Assembly: GCF_040115645.1 (NCBI RefSeq)
Contig: NC_089561.1
Coordinates: 2,852,001-2,916,000, forward strand
Length of the DNA: 64,000 nucleotides
Source: Euwallacea fornicatus
Lineage: Eukaryota > Arthropoda > Insecta > Coleoptera > Curculionidae
Direction: 5' to 3'
Part shown: positions 47,500-59,064 of the stretch, one piece after another
Position numbering within the stretch: position 1 is the stretch's first letter
Layout: the number at the start of each line of letters is the position of its first letter
Translations under genes and position numbers: made by a program
The notes under the pieces: generated by a model
What the model saw: only the letters and a program-made list of their open reading frames with translations
Told to the model about the DNA's origin: nothing
Databases searched by the model: none

Positions 47500-48211
47500 T
47501 TGGCAGGTAATGAGGTAATGCTTGTAAGCAGGTCATCAGAAAAAACCCTTCGGATTTTTCCGAGAAATTAAAAAAGCCAGATTGATTTTGCCTAAAAATA
47601 TTTACATTGCGATCTGACATTTTGGAAAACAGTACTATTTAGTGAGGTGACCGAAATAAATCGTTTTTAATCTGATGGAGTAGCGCGGGTAAAGCGTCCA
47701 GTTGTAAACGGTATGACCTCAAGCATTACTTTATCCAAAATAAAGCATGACGGAGATTCTACTCTTCTTTGCTTCAGGATGCTTTTCGTCCTATAAAATG
47801 GATCAAATTTATTTCATGAAAGGAACAATGAACAGGTTCGTGAACTTAAATATGTTGAAAAATGTAACGGAACCATTTTGGGACGATAATTCGCCAATTA
47901 ATTGGATATTCCAGCGTAAAAACCATCCAAAACATAAAGCAACAATCGGCACCAATTGGCTGAATGAATAAAAAATGGTTATTTTAGACTGGCCAGCACA
48001 ACGCGCAGACTTGAACTCAATTGAAAACTTACGGAATTATTTAAAAGTGCAAATTAGGAAACACAATATCACAAATAAGGAAGATTTGAAGCGATCCATT
48101 GATAACATCTGGAGAAATATGGATCTGTCCAAAATAAATTTTCTTGTTGAATCAATGCCCAGAACTTGTGTAGAAATTATTAAAAGTAAATGGTATGCTA
48201 TGCATTATTAA
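47500..48211 (+). pseudogene. Broken Tc1-like transposase
   Basis: Decayed DDE transposase of the Tc1 group. The catalytic-core C-terminus is clear: GWIFQ-like (NWIFQRKNHPKHKA), VILDWPAQRADLNSIENL, YLKVQIRKHNI, then VESMPRTCVEIIKSKW. Upstream parts (KARLILPKNIYI; GCFSSYKMDQIYFMKGTMN) match the family but are split by stops and frameshifts, including a stop right before VILDWPAQ. The Asp of the usual QQDNDPKH motif is replaced in QRKNHPKH, so it would be inactive even if the frame were intact. Confidence 0.8.
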
Positions 48212-48323
48212 ATTGTTTGATTATGTTTTATCGCAAGTGCTGTTTATTATTAGTTTTCCAGAGTTTCTTTGGTTTTATTATTGTACAGGATAATTTACTG
48301 TGTTTGTTATAATATAAACTATA

Positions 48324-49074
48324 CAGGGTGTTTATAATATAAACTATAAAGATTAAATGATGGCATGAATTTCAAGGAGTAATTCCTTGTCGCATTTTAT
48401 GAAAAAAAGTCCTAATAAACGTATACCCTACCTTGTTGCGTCTTCCTGATACAGGGTATCAAAGTTTTTATTTTTTTTTTGGCTTTTCATAAATATTTTC
48501 GGAGGTAAGGGCACTATCGCGATGAAATTCAGGTTTAGGTGTTTTCTAAGATGAGAAATTAACATACGATATCGGTTTTATCGCAATATGCAAGGGGCTA
48601 TTATTATATGCTTATTGATGAATTAATGTTTTAATGAAATGATGTGCAAAGAAATTTTTAATCGTCGATATCTCGAAAACCATTGCTCTGAGAGTTTTCG
48701 ACCAAGTATAACTTTTTTGTTTAGAATTCAGGGAGAAATAAGATGTAATCTATTAGAAGCCACAATACAGGATCCTACGAACGTTGGGGCAAATTTAATC
48801 AAGAACATTATTGCAGGTGGTGCCTTTTTTTATATTGCCGTAAATTCGATATCAAATTAAAATTTTTCGTTTCGGAAAACCGCGGAATGTTGAATTTTAT
48901 CGAGATATCGCTCTTACGTCCAAAAATATTTATGAAAAACCGAAAAAAAAACCTTGACTCCCTGTATCACGAAAATGAAGCATGATATGATATACGTTAA
49001 TTAGAACTTTTTTTCATAAAATGGGACGATGAATAACCCCTTGAAATTGATGCCACCATTTAGTAGACACCCTG
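48324..49074. mobile_element. Foldback element, ~250 bp arms, TA-flanked
   Basis: Left CAGGGTGTTTATAATATA and right (reverse strand) CAGGGTGTCTACTAAATG. The arms continue as GATGGCATGAATTTCAAGG / GGTGGCATCAATTTCAAGG and CATTTTATGAAAAAAAGTCC / CATTTTATGAAAAAAAGTTC. They then continue through a second CAGGGTATCAAAG / CAGGGAGTCAAGG and TTTTCATAAATATTTT. TA lies on both sides. It is immediately right of the Tc1 remnant. Confidence 0.75.
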
Positions 49075-50869
49075 TATATATCATATATGTTAATATGTTT
49101 TATTTGTTGGCTCATGTACATTATAATATACAAATCTGCGATAATTCAACGAAAGTATTAAAAAAACAGCAATATCGAAAGTTTCCTTAGTTTTAGCCAT
49201 TAGAGTTAAACAGCATTTTCCCCAATAGAGTAAACTCATTAATAGTAGATTATGAATTTTCAATCCAGTGACTTTATCCAAACAAAAGGGCAGTGCAGTG
49301 TTGCCAATTGCTGGAAAAAATCCTAATCCATGTTTAAATCTGAAATATGCACGAGTATACCTTGATAGTGTTATCGTAAAAGAAATCGGGTTTTAAAATG
49401 GATTTCAGGAAATCTATCTCAATTGTTAGGTTTGCATGTTAAAGTTTCGTTCTTCTACACAGGGTGAGTTGTAACGGAACCGAAATAAAACCTGTGCGCG
49501 TAGGGGGTCTCAAAATATGACAATTTGTTGAATATGTATTTTTTTTAGCAAAGGGCATTATTGACCTCCGAAATCGGTCTGTAGATTTCTAAAAACGACA
49601 CATTTCAATAATGCATAATCGCAATTTCGGAACATGTTTTATTTTTATCAACATTTTTAATTGATATAAAGATGGAATCAGTAGGTGCTCAATAAGGGCT
49701 GGATTGGGGATAACATAAGGTCCAAAAGAGTTGGGATTTTCTTAGGCGAAATGTAACTGGCAAATGAACCATACCTTTTAATAGCAAATTTAATTCTAAA
49801 ACTTCTATTGTCCTCCAAAATTTTTCGGTTTCATTTCAACATCCCCCCCCCCCCTCCCCTTCAGCAGAAAAATTACCTTGTAGGAAATGAGATTTTTGTA
49901 TTAAGTAAAGGTTCAAAAAGCTTTGGCCAGAATTGCTGCAGGATATCTACACGTAAAGGTAAAAAGATGAAAGATAAGAGGCCGGCTTGGAAGCTGAAGT
50001 AAAAGGTGTTTAGGTAAGTGTTTATGTGCCTAATGGCAATATGTATAAAGATTATTATTGCAATTATTATTTTATCATGGGCGAATGTATTTTCCAGCTC
50101 CAACTACATACACTTTCGTCTCTCACCAGAATGTTAATTAAATAATAAAATTTTATTTTTATTTAAAAATCTCGTGGTGCGATAAGTACTTTTACGAACA
50201 AAAAGTATTAATGAAAAATATTCTTCAAGTTAAATTTAAAAAACTTTTGAGAGCTATACAGAAAATTTGCTATGTCAATTTTAGAGAGTAATTTTGTCAC
50301 AATTTTATCTTTTCGGGTTGTTTCGGACATTCCAATGGCGAGAAGAAATTTTAAAGAGTACCAGCCAAATATGTAGGATATAAGAAATTGTTAATTACTC
50401 CGTGTGTCAGTGCCACCCCCCAAAGTAGTACTCCACTTGGTGTTTTAAACATGCGGCTATTCCTGAATTAAACGAACCATCAGGCTCGTCTTAAATCAAC
50501 TTAAAGCTTACAGAATTAATTTTTTTTAAGCAACAAAAAACTAATTTTGGCTAAAATCCCTTGCAGGACTAAATCGTGAAGCCATCAAGACAACGTAAGT
50601 GTTTTTTTGTCAGAAAGACAATAGTTTGTTTATTCCCTCAGTAAGTTTTGAAAATTGAAAATACTGTTTTCTCTTGTGCATTTTTTCACGTAACAGACTT
50701 AAATACATTAGAGTTGCCCGTATAGTAGATAAATGTATTTTTAATTTTTTTTTCTTATAGAGCCCCATGTGTATTATGACGTTTTTGAGTTCTTAGAGGA
50801 ACTCTGAACATATATCATGTAACATACCCATATCTAAATTCACGAGTTATTGAAATCTTTGCGGAATAT

Positions 50870-51075
50870 TGCAATTAGAGTGTCCTGCTAAATCGCCCGA
50901 CCTCACCCCTATGGACTTTTTTATGGGGTTATCTGAAACATAGGGTTTATTGAAATACACCTAACAATGTAGGAAGGATAAAAAATGAAATTACTCAAGA
51001 AGCTCAGCAAATACCTTCTCAAATGATAAAAACGTTCTTGAGGAATTTAAATTGCGGCTTGCAAACTGTCAGGTT
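50870..51075 (+). pseudogene. Mariner-type transposase C-terminal fragment
   Basis: The frame reads CPAKSPDLTPMDFFMGLSET, then a stop and frameshifts, then IPSQMIKTFLRNLNCGLQ in the next frame. This is the well-known ARSPDLTPLDFFLWG...QIPSQMI...LRSFN.RLQ pattern of mariner-superfamily transposases. Only ~65 codons remain. Confidence 0.7.
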
Positions 51076-51928
51076 AGTTCAGGCTAGGATTAAGTCAACG
51101 GGGCAAGGTTCGAACATTCAATACATTAGACTACAAGAGTTTATGTTGTTATTTTTATGTATTAATACTTCTATGGTTATTTTTATTTTTTCTATTTTTT
51201 TTTTAGAAAACTGTAGACTCAAAAACGTTGTAATATACATGGAGTTCCATAAGGATAAAAATACTACATAACATAATATTTGAAGCGTTCCAACATTGCG
51301 ATGACAAATATTTCCTTGAATTTTTAACGAATTTATGCGAGGCTTGTGGTCCTCTATGTTTGCAGTTGCTGAATTGGCTCGAAGATTTATTTTCTATGGA
51401 GTTTAAGTTTGGAACGTTTTGTTACGTATAATTTTCAACGTTTATGCGTGCAGAAGTAGGTACAATGAAAATTTGCCTAATGGAAGTTTGCAAGCAAATC
51501 TGCTTGTTTTGGTCCGTTCCATGGGTTGCAACTGACACTTTCAGGTCGATAGAGAATGAAGTTGGGCATAAATAGTCTCCAAAAACAGCATATAATTAAG
51601 AACATTGGGCAAAAAATCGTATTCGATTTGGCAATATTAGTCAAAATCGACATAAAATCAATGGATTAACAATATTAGCAACTTTTGGAATGGAGTGAGT
51701 CAACACCAGATCGCATTATTCTCTCAATTTCATCAATTATCTGCTTTATTTTGGGACTATGCTCAATTTTATCTCGATCTATCGATAACAATGCCCGCAA
51801 AGCATAATTTCTCGAAAATTTCCATTTATTTTATATTAAATGCACCTACTTAGTTCATCACAGCTCGTGAGATATTTCCAGAAGGATTGACCAGGTGTCC
51901 CCGGTTCTAAATGATTTAAGAAGCTATA

Positions 51929-53005
51929 CAGGGTGGACCCTAAGGGTGTTCCGATATTTCAGAAGTTGGGTAGGCGAATCGTATTTGGGCGAAAATTTTA
52001 TATAAACTTATGTTTTAAAATAAGTTTTTTTCGAGATATATAGTATTAAATATTAAGAAAAATAAAATATTTTTAAAGTTTAAAGTCTATTTCAATTTTT
52101 ATGAGTGTAATGAGTTTACAAAATGTCACAATATATTTTATTGACACTCGGTATATCCACACAGTAGTTCAAATAGTACACTTCCCTTTTATTTAAAAAA
52201 AACAATGACGTAGGCATATAGTGCGTAGCGGGCTTACACGTTAATTGTTATAAGGGGAATGGAGGGTACGCCACTGGAATCTTCCAAATTGGAAACATTA
52301 TAACAGTTGTTGAAAATGACCACCATTTGCTATAATATATGCGTCTGTCCTTTTTCTCATGGACTCTCGAACGTATTAAGAAATACCAGGGGGATTGCGA
52401 ATCTCCTCAGACGACTCCACTATTCGATCTCTTAGATGATCCACAGTATTGACCGGCGTAGAAACAACAATATATTAAATGTCCGTATAGAAAATAATCT
52501 AAAAGGTTCAATTCTGGGGATCCGGGTGGCCACGAATGGTTTCGATCTATTGTTCCCTTTATTTTGTTATTTACATATCCTCTACTATTTTTTTTCTCAA
52601 AAATGACTTATCGTATCAAAAAAACACAACAGATATTTTTTTTGTGTTTTAATTTGGTTATTTAAAAACATATATTCAATTTGGAAAATTTCAGTGACGT
52701 ACCCCCATCCCCCTATAAGAATTAACGTGGTAACATCTACGCACGTCTACGGTTACAACGTTTTTTCTTAAATAGAAGAGAAATATACTGTTTGAGTTAC
52801 TGTGTAGGTATATCGAGCTTTAATAAAATATCTTCCGCCATTTTAGAAACACGAAGAAAAAGAACGCATATATATTTTTTATACTTAACACCCTGTATCT
52901 CGGACACGGCCCATTTTAGGATATAAGTTTATATAACACTTTCGCCTTGAACCAGTCCAAAGAATCAACTCTTTAAATATTGGAACACCCCGAGGGGCCA
53001 TTTAG
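51929..53005. mobile_element. Foldback element, ~390 bp arms, with transposase scrap
   Basis: Left GGGTGTTCCGATATTTCAGA pairs with right (reverse strand) GGGTGTTCCAATATTTAAAG. The match continues through TTATATAAACTTAT, ATCCACACAGTAGTTCAAAT / ACCTACACAGTAACTCAAAC, TATTTAAAAAAAACAATGAC / TATTTAAGAAAAAACGTTGT, and CACGTTAATTGTTATAAGGG / CACGTTAATTCTTATAGGGG. The centre (52250-52560) on the minus strand holds WPPGSPELNLLDYFLYGHL and VDHLRDRIVESSEEIRN, the end of a mariner-type transposase with frameshifts. Exact outer ends are uncertain by ~10 bp. Confidence 0.75.
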
Positions 53006-53149
53006 TTCAGAAAACAAAAGGCCTGGATCTGGCTTGGATTATTCTTTGTCCCCAACACGCAGTTAGGAATAAGATTTTTTTGAAAAAATTAACAGCAGAT
53101 TCTGGACAATGATGGCTCAAAATGCGATTACAATTAGGTTGGTACTTAC

Positions 53150-53182
53150 ATTGGCTTGAGGCTGCTCGTTCAAGTACTTGAG
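53150..53182 (-). other. Possible 33-bp micro-exon
   Basis: Minus strand: acceptor CACCATTTAG, 11 codons reading LKYLNEQPQAN, donor GTAAGT. Clean borders and a balanced composition, but very short. Gene unknown. Confidence 0.2.
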
Positions 53183-53846
53183 CTAAATGGTGTGTCTATG
53201 TAAGTCTGAGGAGGGAGAGTCTTCTTCAGTAAAACTGGCACTAGCTCTGGTACCGAGTTTCGAAAACTAGACACTACGATCCCGGAAATGATCAATGTCG
53301 AACTTTTATACTAAAAATCTCTTCTAACATGGACCTAACTGTTTGACTGTGATACATGAACGAACTCAGTATCACCATTCTTGTAAACTGTAGACGTGTT
53401 ATCTGTTCAACAGGAATTTAAGAACTGAACAATCGATCGCCATTTTATTATGTTATGTATAATAATTTATGGTTTAGAATGTAAGAGATATGGTGTCGTT
53501 CTTTTATCTGTTGGATTCGGATTTTTGGCGGGTGGTCATTGTGACGTCCACTAGCGGTTTGAGGCGCTAAAGGATTCGCGCCAACCCAGAACTATTCCGA
53601 TAGCCATTTCAACGCTATTTTTACTAGATAGATTTATAAACTAATAGCCAATTATTGCATAATAGTGTTTTTTTACTGGGAATTTACGTCACTGAACCGT
53701 TGGCATTCTAACCGCCAAAAATAATTTCATGTAAGCCTAAACTATAAATTTCCTATGGTCATCGGCACCCCTCATATATATTTTTAAAACTCAACGAAGT
53801 TCGAAAATGTCAACGGTTCCGCAAACACCTATTTTTATTTTTTTAG

Positions 53847-54007
53847 TCACTGTTGACAAAATCCGGTCAATATCGGGGACTTTGCGAGCGCAACTTGGAA
53901 ACTGGGAATCGACTTCGGCCTCTCGCAGTGCCAGCACCATCGCTCCCCAAAGGCCCCACTGGCCCTGTAAAGAATTCTACAAAACCAACCTCTGTGGCAG
54001 GGCTCGG
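53847..54007 (+). other. GC-rich exon-like island
   Basis: Acceptor ATTTTTTTAG and donor CTCGG/GTAAAT bound 161 bp of distinctly GC-rich DNA. Two plus frames are open: one reads SGQYRGLCERNLETGNRL and PAPSLPKGPTGPVKNS, the other KIRSISGTLRAQLGNWES and WPCKEFYKTNLCG. A minus frame is open too, so strand and frame are not settled. No family recognised. Confidence 0.3.
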
Positions 54008-54690
54008 GTAAATTACTATGCACTTCTCCTCCTCTTCCTAGACATGCCAAGAAATATTTCTTTTAATCAACAGTACAGTTGTTAACCTTAATACTTTAAG
54101 AGATATAAATTCATTATCACATTATTGACGATATAATATATAAATATACTTAGAAGATAAATATAGTCACAGAGGAATAACCCAGACTTGATTGGCTATC
54201 TTGCGCCATCCTAGAGCATTCCCAATACTTGTGCCTCTTAGCTCCGAAGAACTCTATAAAAGAAGTTGCGCTCGCGACATTACAGAGGATCAATTCTCTG
54301 GATATTAAAAGACATAAAAGTTATCAGCAAATTTAATTAGTGCATGAGGTCGTTGATTTGAAGGCAACTCGAGAAATCGAAGGAAGAAATTACCAAGTAG
54401 AGTATGGGTATTTATAGAAGCACAAAAATGGACGCGCCAGACTGGCCTGAGACATTATCATTTTTTGCGGCTTTAGTACTATCATAATCTTTCCATATTG
54501 GAGGCATCTACGTATTACATGTCTATATTTAGCACATATAAGCAAAAATTGTTGTGGGTCCAGAAATCACTATTTAAACCGCATTTTGTTATACAAGCAA
54601 TCAGTTGTATAAGAGCTATATTGTGGAAGCGGTTCCTTGCAAATTCAATAGTATTTCACCGATCTTTCTCAATAATTTCCCCTTGGTTAA

Positions 54691-54769
54691 TTAATCCAAT
54701 TGCTCCAGTTCTACTTCTTCATTGGTATCAACGCCATGACCACGGTCCACCAACTGCTTCAGGCGAGTC
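54691..54769 (-). other. Possible terminal exon, acidic tail
   Basis: From an acceptor (TTATTTTAG) in phase 2 the minus strand reads TRLKQLVDRGHGVDTNEEVE then LEQLD and stops with TAA. It looks like a hydrophilic C-terminal tail. It might belong to the broken four-pass gene at 58 kb, but the phases I can derive there do not fit. Confidence 0.3.
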
Positions 54770-57579
54770 CTAAAATAAAGAAATTCAACTGAGGTATTCC
54801 TAAGCTTTAGCGAGGAATTTCCGAGGATCTTGGAAGGAAAATTTTGATACCTACTAAGCTTGAGCCTTTGATGAGCGGTCAATCACCAATTAACTGAGTA
54901 GAGGGAACAAGCGAAGAAAAATATAAAAAAATCTTGGAAAGATCTTTGCAAACAATTGAGGAATAGTGAAACTCTTACATGATCGTACTGAGGCACCCAA
55001 TTTAGTTATAAATGTGTTTCGAGTTTGATGAAATTAGAGTAGTTCCAACATGGTAAATTCGAAACATCTGGATTTCACGTGAGACGCACACGTTAGGTCG
55101 ACGGATAATCTAATTCAAAACTGTAAAAGAAACGACAAATCGCGATATGTGAAAAGGATAAAGAATGATAATTTTCTTTGGAACTTCGGTAGTATATCAA
55201 TATTCCCAGTAATGGTAGAGAAATCGGTTCAGTACCATGCAGGTTAATTCAGGTTACTCCAAGTATACGTTCTTCCAGTGTAGAAACTGGGGAAGAACAA
55301 GGGAGGAAAATGGAAACCGAAATACGAAGAACTCTCACGCCATTGAATGTCGTGGCGATGATGGTGGAAAGCGATCAAAAGTGTGTGCGAAAAATGAAGG
55401 TAAAAGAGAGCGACGAGACGAAAGAGGAAGAAAGGAACTGATGACTATAATAAACGCAATGAACAAACGGACAAACGAAAAGGAAGATAAAGATAGAATG
55501 AGATACCGGCGAGAAACCGCTCCCCCCCTTAAAATAATGCTTTGCGGTGATCCCGGGGAGGAACCCGGACGAAGAGAGGAGCTTGGGTTTAGTGAGTATT
55601 CGACTTTGAGCCTGAACACGTGAGTCCCACATTATCAAGCCGTCCAACATTGTAACATCACAAGTCTGTGTGCAGATTTTCAACTAAAAAAAGTATATAC
55701 TTTTTTAATCCTCTAGATGGAGAATGAGAATTTTTTGAATGCAGGAATGAACAAGGAATCCACCCCCTCTCGAAAAAAATGCGTAGCGGCGATCCCGAGG
55801 AGGATTCAGTGTGAAGAGGGGGAAGAAACTTAGTCTTTCGGTATCCTGAAGGATACCAACCCGATGCTATGCATACACACCAGACGGAGTAGTGCCAAGC
55901 CCACATGTCTGGAAACAGATTCTCTAATTCTCTATATAAAAAAAAGTTAGTTGAAGTTAGTTTAAGTTCGTTCAAATTATCTGAAAATATGCCTTGCGGC
56001 AGTTTCTGATGGAATCATGGCAAGGAGGGGAAGTTTTAGAAGGCACACATCCTCCCTCTTCAGAGATGAATCTGCGGAGATGAAGCCTCTGGGTCAAAGG
56101 CCGGGTACCTATGAACGTCTCCTCCTCTATTTTTAATAAATTTTACTAATAAAAATAAAAAAATAAAAATAAAATAAAATGAAGGTTAATTCAAATTTTA
56201 TTCATTCTACATTGCTCCATTTACATATTCAAAGGCCCACATATGTATATAGACGCAAAAAGGAGAGAGGGTCACACACACAATAAGCAGCTTTTAGGAA
56301 AGCTCGAGCAAATGCAAAAAAATTAATTAGAGACAAAGCAAACCTGAAAAACACAAATTGAGAGAAAAAGAACGATTCAAACGATTATTCAGAAAAAAAA
56401 AGGACACAAAAGGAAAATAAGTAAAGCGATGACGCAACAATTTAAAAGTGGTCAAAAGATAAAGAAGACTTGAAAAGGAAATTAGACATCGCATTGGATT
56501 GCAGATGAAGAAGCTAGGACAAAGGTTACTGGAAGCCAAGGGAGAGAACCTTGAAGTGATATCCAAACGGATGGTTCCAGACATAAAGGTGGAGTTTTTT
56601 AGTGGGTTCCGAGTCTCACACTCCCGGGCTGGACGAACGACACAGTCAGATGTGCATAAGTGCATTTTTTTCTACCAAAAAAAGGTTCATTCACGTTTCT
56701 TTGGGCAAGTTCAGGTTATGACTGCGCATGCGAGTACTGTGGCGAAGTGGCTCGATACACGATTCTCTAGGGTGCCAACTTCGAGGGGGAGAGAAGTAAA
56801 GCAGCAGAGAAATGTGGACCAGAAATCACAAAGAAAAACGTATCTAATTTTTTGCTGAGATCTGAAAGGGACTAGAACAGCGTGTGCGACATGATTATCT
56901 CAATTATGAAGAGGAACGGGAATCGAGGGAGGGATCAAGGGAGGGGGTAGGGGCCTTCTCTTTCTCTGCTGACCATTTTAGCACAAGCATAGTAAATGAC
57001 GGAATGGATGAGGGATGAGAGCACGCAAATTTGGATGGGAGAAGCTTGAGAAGAGGAAAGCGATGATGAAGGATGACCAGAAGAAGATGAAAGCGTCAAA
57101 CGCTACCCCTTTTCCGGAATAATGCTTAGCTATGGTTTCTGGTAGGGATTCAAGATGAAGAAGAGAGATTTTTAGTGATTGGGCGTCCCCCTCCAGGGCG
57201 AATCCCACATAACCCAGTCACTAGACTACCAGACCGAATATCTATGAAGGTTTTCTTCCTATATAAAAAAATTTTGTTCAAGGTAGGTCGCTGACCGGGT
57301 ACCACGTTGGTCTCCAGGTTCCCGTCGATCACCGCGTAGGTGAAGGATAACCTGCATCATCACAAAAAGGACAAGGACAACAAAATACGCCACGAAGGCC
57401 AATGAGGAGGTCAAGATGAAACAGCAGAAGCACAGAAAAAAGGGGGAAATCCCATCTTCTCTGACACTGGTATAGCACTTAAGAACAGTTCCGGGTTGAA
57501 AAAAGAGGTTCTTCCATTTCCGAAATTTTTAGTAAGTAGTAAGGGGTGTCTTTCGAATATTTTCTACGTGATAAAAAAA
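54770..57579. other. Repeat-derived region with GC-rich modules
   Basis: Several diverged copies of one dispersed repeat occur at about 55520-55710, 55760-55990 and 57090-57290. Typical core: AATGCTTTGCGGTGATCCCG followed by a GA-rich stretch, then CTATATAAAAAAAGTT. Relatives are at 32840-32995 and 36780-36960. TTCAGGTTA-type motifs flank some copies. The open frames here (for example 55237-55623) follow the repeats and show no family match. Confidence 0.45.
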
Positions 57580-57629
57580 TACATTAAAGGCGAAGACACT
57601 TAAGGGCCGTTTCTTCCCTATCTTCTTTC

Positions 57630-58300
57630 AACTTACCCAGCTCAGTAACATTTAACAATGTAACATATGACATTATCTGGTGCCATAAAGTTTCACCCAA
57701 AGGTAGGTGGCTATCGTGAATACTGGAAAGGAGGATACCAACCATGGGATGTACCACTAGGAGTTTGCCTAAAAGGGTACAATACAACATTAATCGTATT
57801 CAAACAAAAACCCGTTTAGAGAAGTAACTTTCATGGAAGGGCATGAAATTATTGTTATTGAAAATTGTTCTCTTCGGTTGAAAATAATGAAACCGAGGAA
57901 TATTCTTGGCCTTTTATGGAAATTACCCTTTTGGTGGCCATATCACTACTCCCACCTTGGTCCTTCGAAGGAGCTTCATTATCAACTGTTAGTGTGGTAG
58001 ATCGCCTTACTAACCTTTAGTGTTCCAAAAATGAGGAAAGCTATCAACACGAAGTGGATGCTGTAGTAAAACACACCATAAGTTATGTCGTAATAACTTA
58101 GGTTTTCGAGAATACCGTTTATGGTGAGGAATATGCCTTATAACGTGATGATCTAAAAGAGGTAAAGAAAAGTTGATGCGCCAGGTGTTAGAGAGTGAAT
58201 AACTTACTAAATGTGTTAAAGCTAAGACTAGAATTTTATATTCTCGGCTGCTGCTTGGAGGCTTGAAGTTTCTCAAATGGAGTATGTTTATACTGGGTGA
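57630..58300 (-). pseudogene. Broken relative of the 61-63 kb four-pass membrane gene
   Basis: Three exon-like pieces on the minus strand mirror the gene at 61449-63539. Piece 1 ends at 58208 with SSREYKILVLALTHL and a GTAAGT donor (compare SSKTWAMIMALKNV). Piece 2 (58152-58015, 46 codons) reads GIFLTINGILENLSYYD and FYYSIHFVLIAFLIFGTLK, and ends in phase 0 like its counterpart. Piece 3 near 57760-57640 holds WYIPWLVSSFPVFTIATYLW, then loses the frame. Piece 2 contains an in-frame TAA (58138-58140) in the first membrane segment, and piece 3 has a stop at its start and a frameshift. No upstream ATG was found. Probably a pseudogene; a sequencing error or a different splice pattern is possible. 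Confidence 0.45.
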
Positions 58301-59064
58301 TCAGCCAAGTCTAAAATATCATGTTACAGTACTCGTGGTATCCGAGGAAAATCACCTACAGATAGGTGCACGAACAGTAAGGGTAAGAATTTTATTGCAT
58401 AAAAAATATCACCGATGGGAAAGGAAAAAGCCCTTTGAGAACTTAATTAAAAAGGTTTTGGGTACCCTCGGGGCCGGCCTCAGCGATTCTGGTCAAAATT
58501 TGAAACCGCGCCCCCCTGTCTCCAAGAAAAACCGCCGACCACGATGGTTCGCCGCCCACCCCTGTTTGTCGTCTTGGGCCACGGCCCAATTTTGCCTCCC
58601 CTTAAGGTCGGTACTTGGTACCCGCAGAAAAAAATCATTTGAGTTTCTAAAGTAATGAAACCTACTGGAACTACTTTCTCAATTATATTTTAAATTAAAA
58701 AAAAAAATTAAGGCACAAAACTCACTTGCTACCATACTCTTATTATTTACCTCTTATATGTGATTGGATCTTGAATCATGGTGCGGGTTTATATCTACAT
58801 TGCCGTGCCAAAGGACACTTTAACTTCAAGCTGGGTTACAATACGGATTCTACTTGTTTTCACTCTCCATCGCTGGAAACCATCTGTTTACCTGTATCTC
58901 AAAATATGGAAATTCAAACATAACAGTAATCACATTTCATGGATAAAATTATCGATTTCTCAACGTTATAGGCTTTTGATGATACTTTCTAAAGAGATAA
59001 GCTGATAAACAATCTCCCTTTTATAGTTAAGAACTATAGTTCTACCACAAGTTACACGTATTGC

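Larger units (their letters stand above)
46236..54690. other. Repeat-rich intergenic or intronic region
   Basis: Mostly transposon-derived: foldback elements at 46296-47188, 48324-49074 and 51929-53005, and transposase remnants at 47500-48211, 50870-51075 and 52250-52560 (listed separately). A poly-C run lies at ~49845. Exon-like islands are at 53150-53182 (minus) and 53847-54007 (plus). A TATAAAAG near 54253 is unassigned. If the 46-kb terminal exon is real, part of this is its intron. Confidence 0.4.

Noticed and set aside
55237..55623. 128-codon Arg/Glu-rich plus-strand frame
   Set aside because: It lies in GA-rich repeat DNA, the opposite strand is open too, and parts recur in other copies of the repeat.
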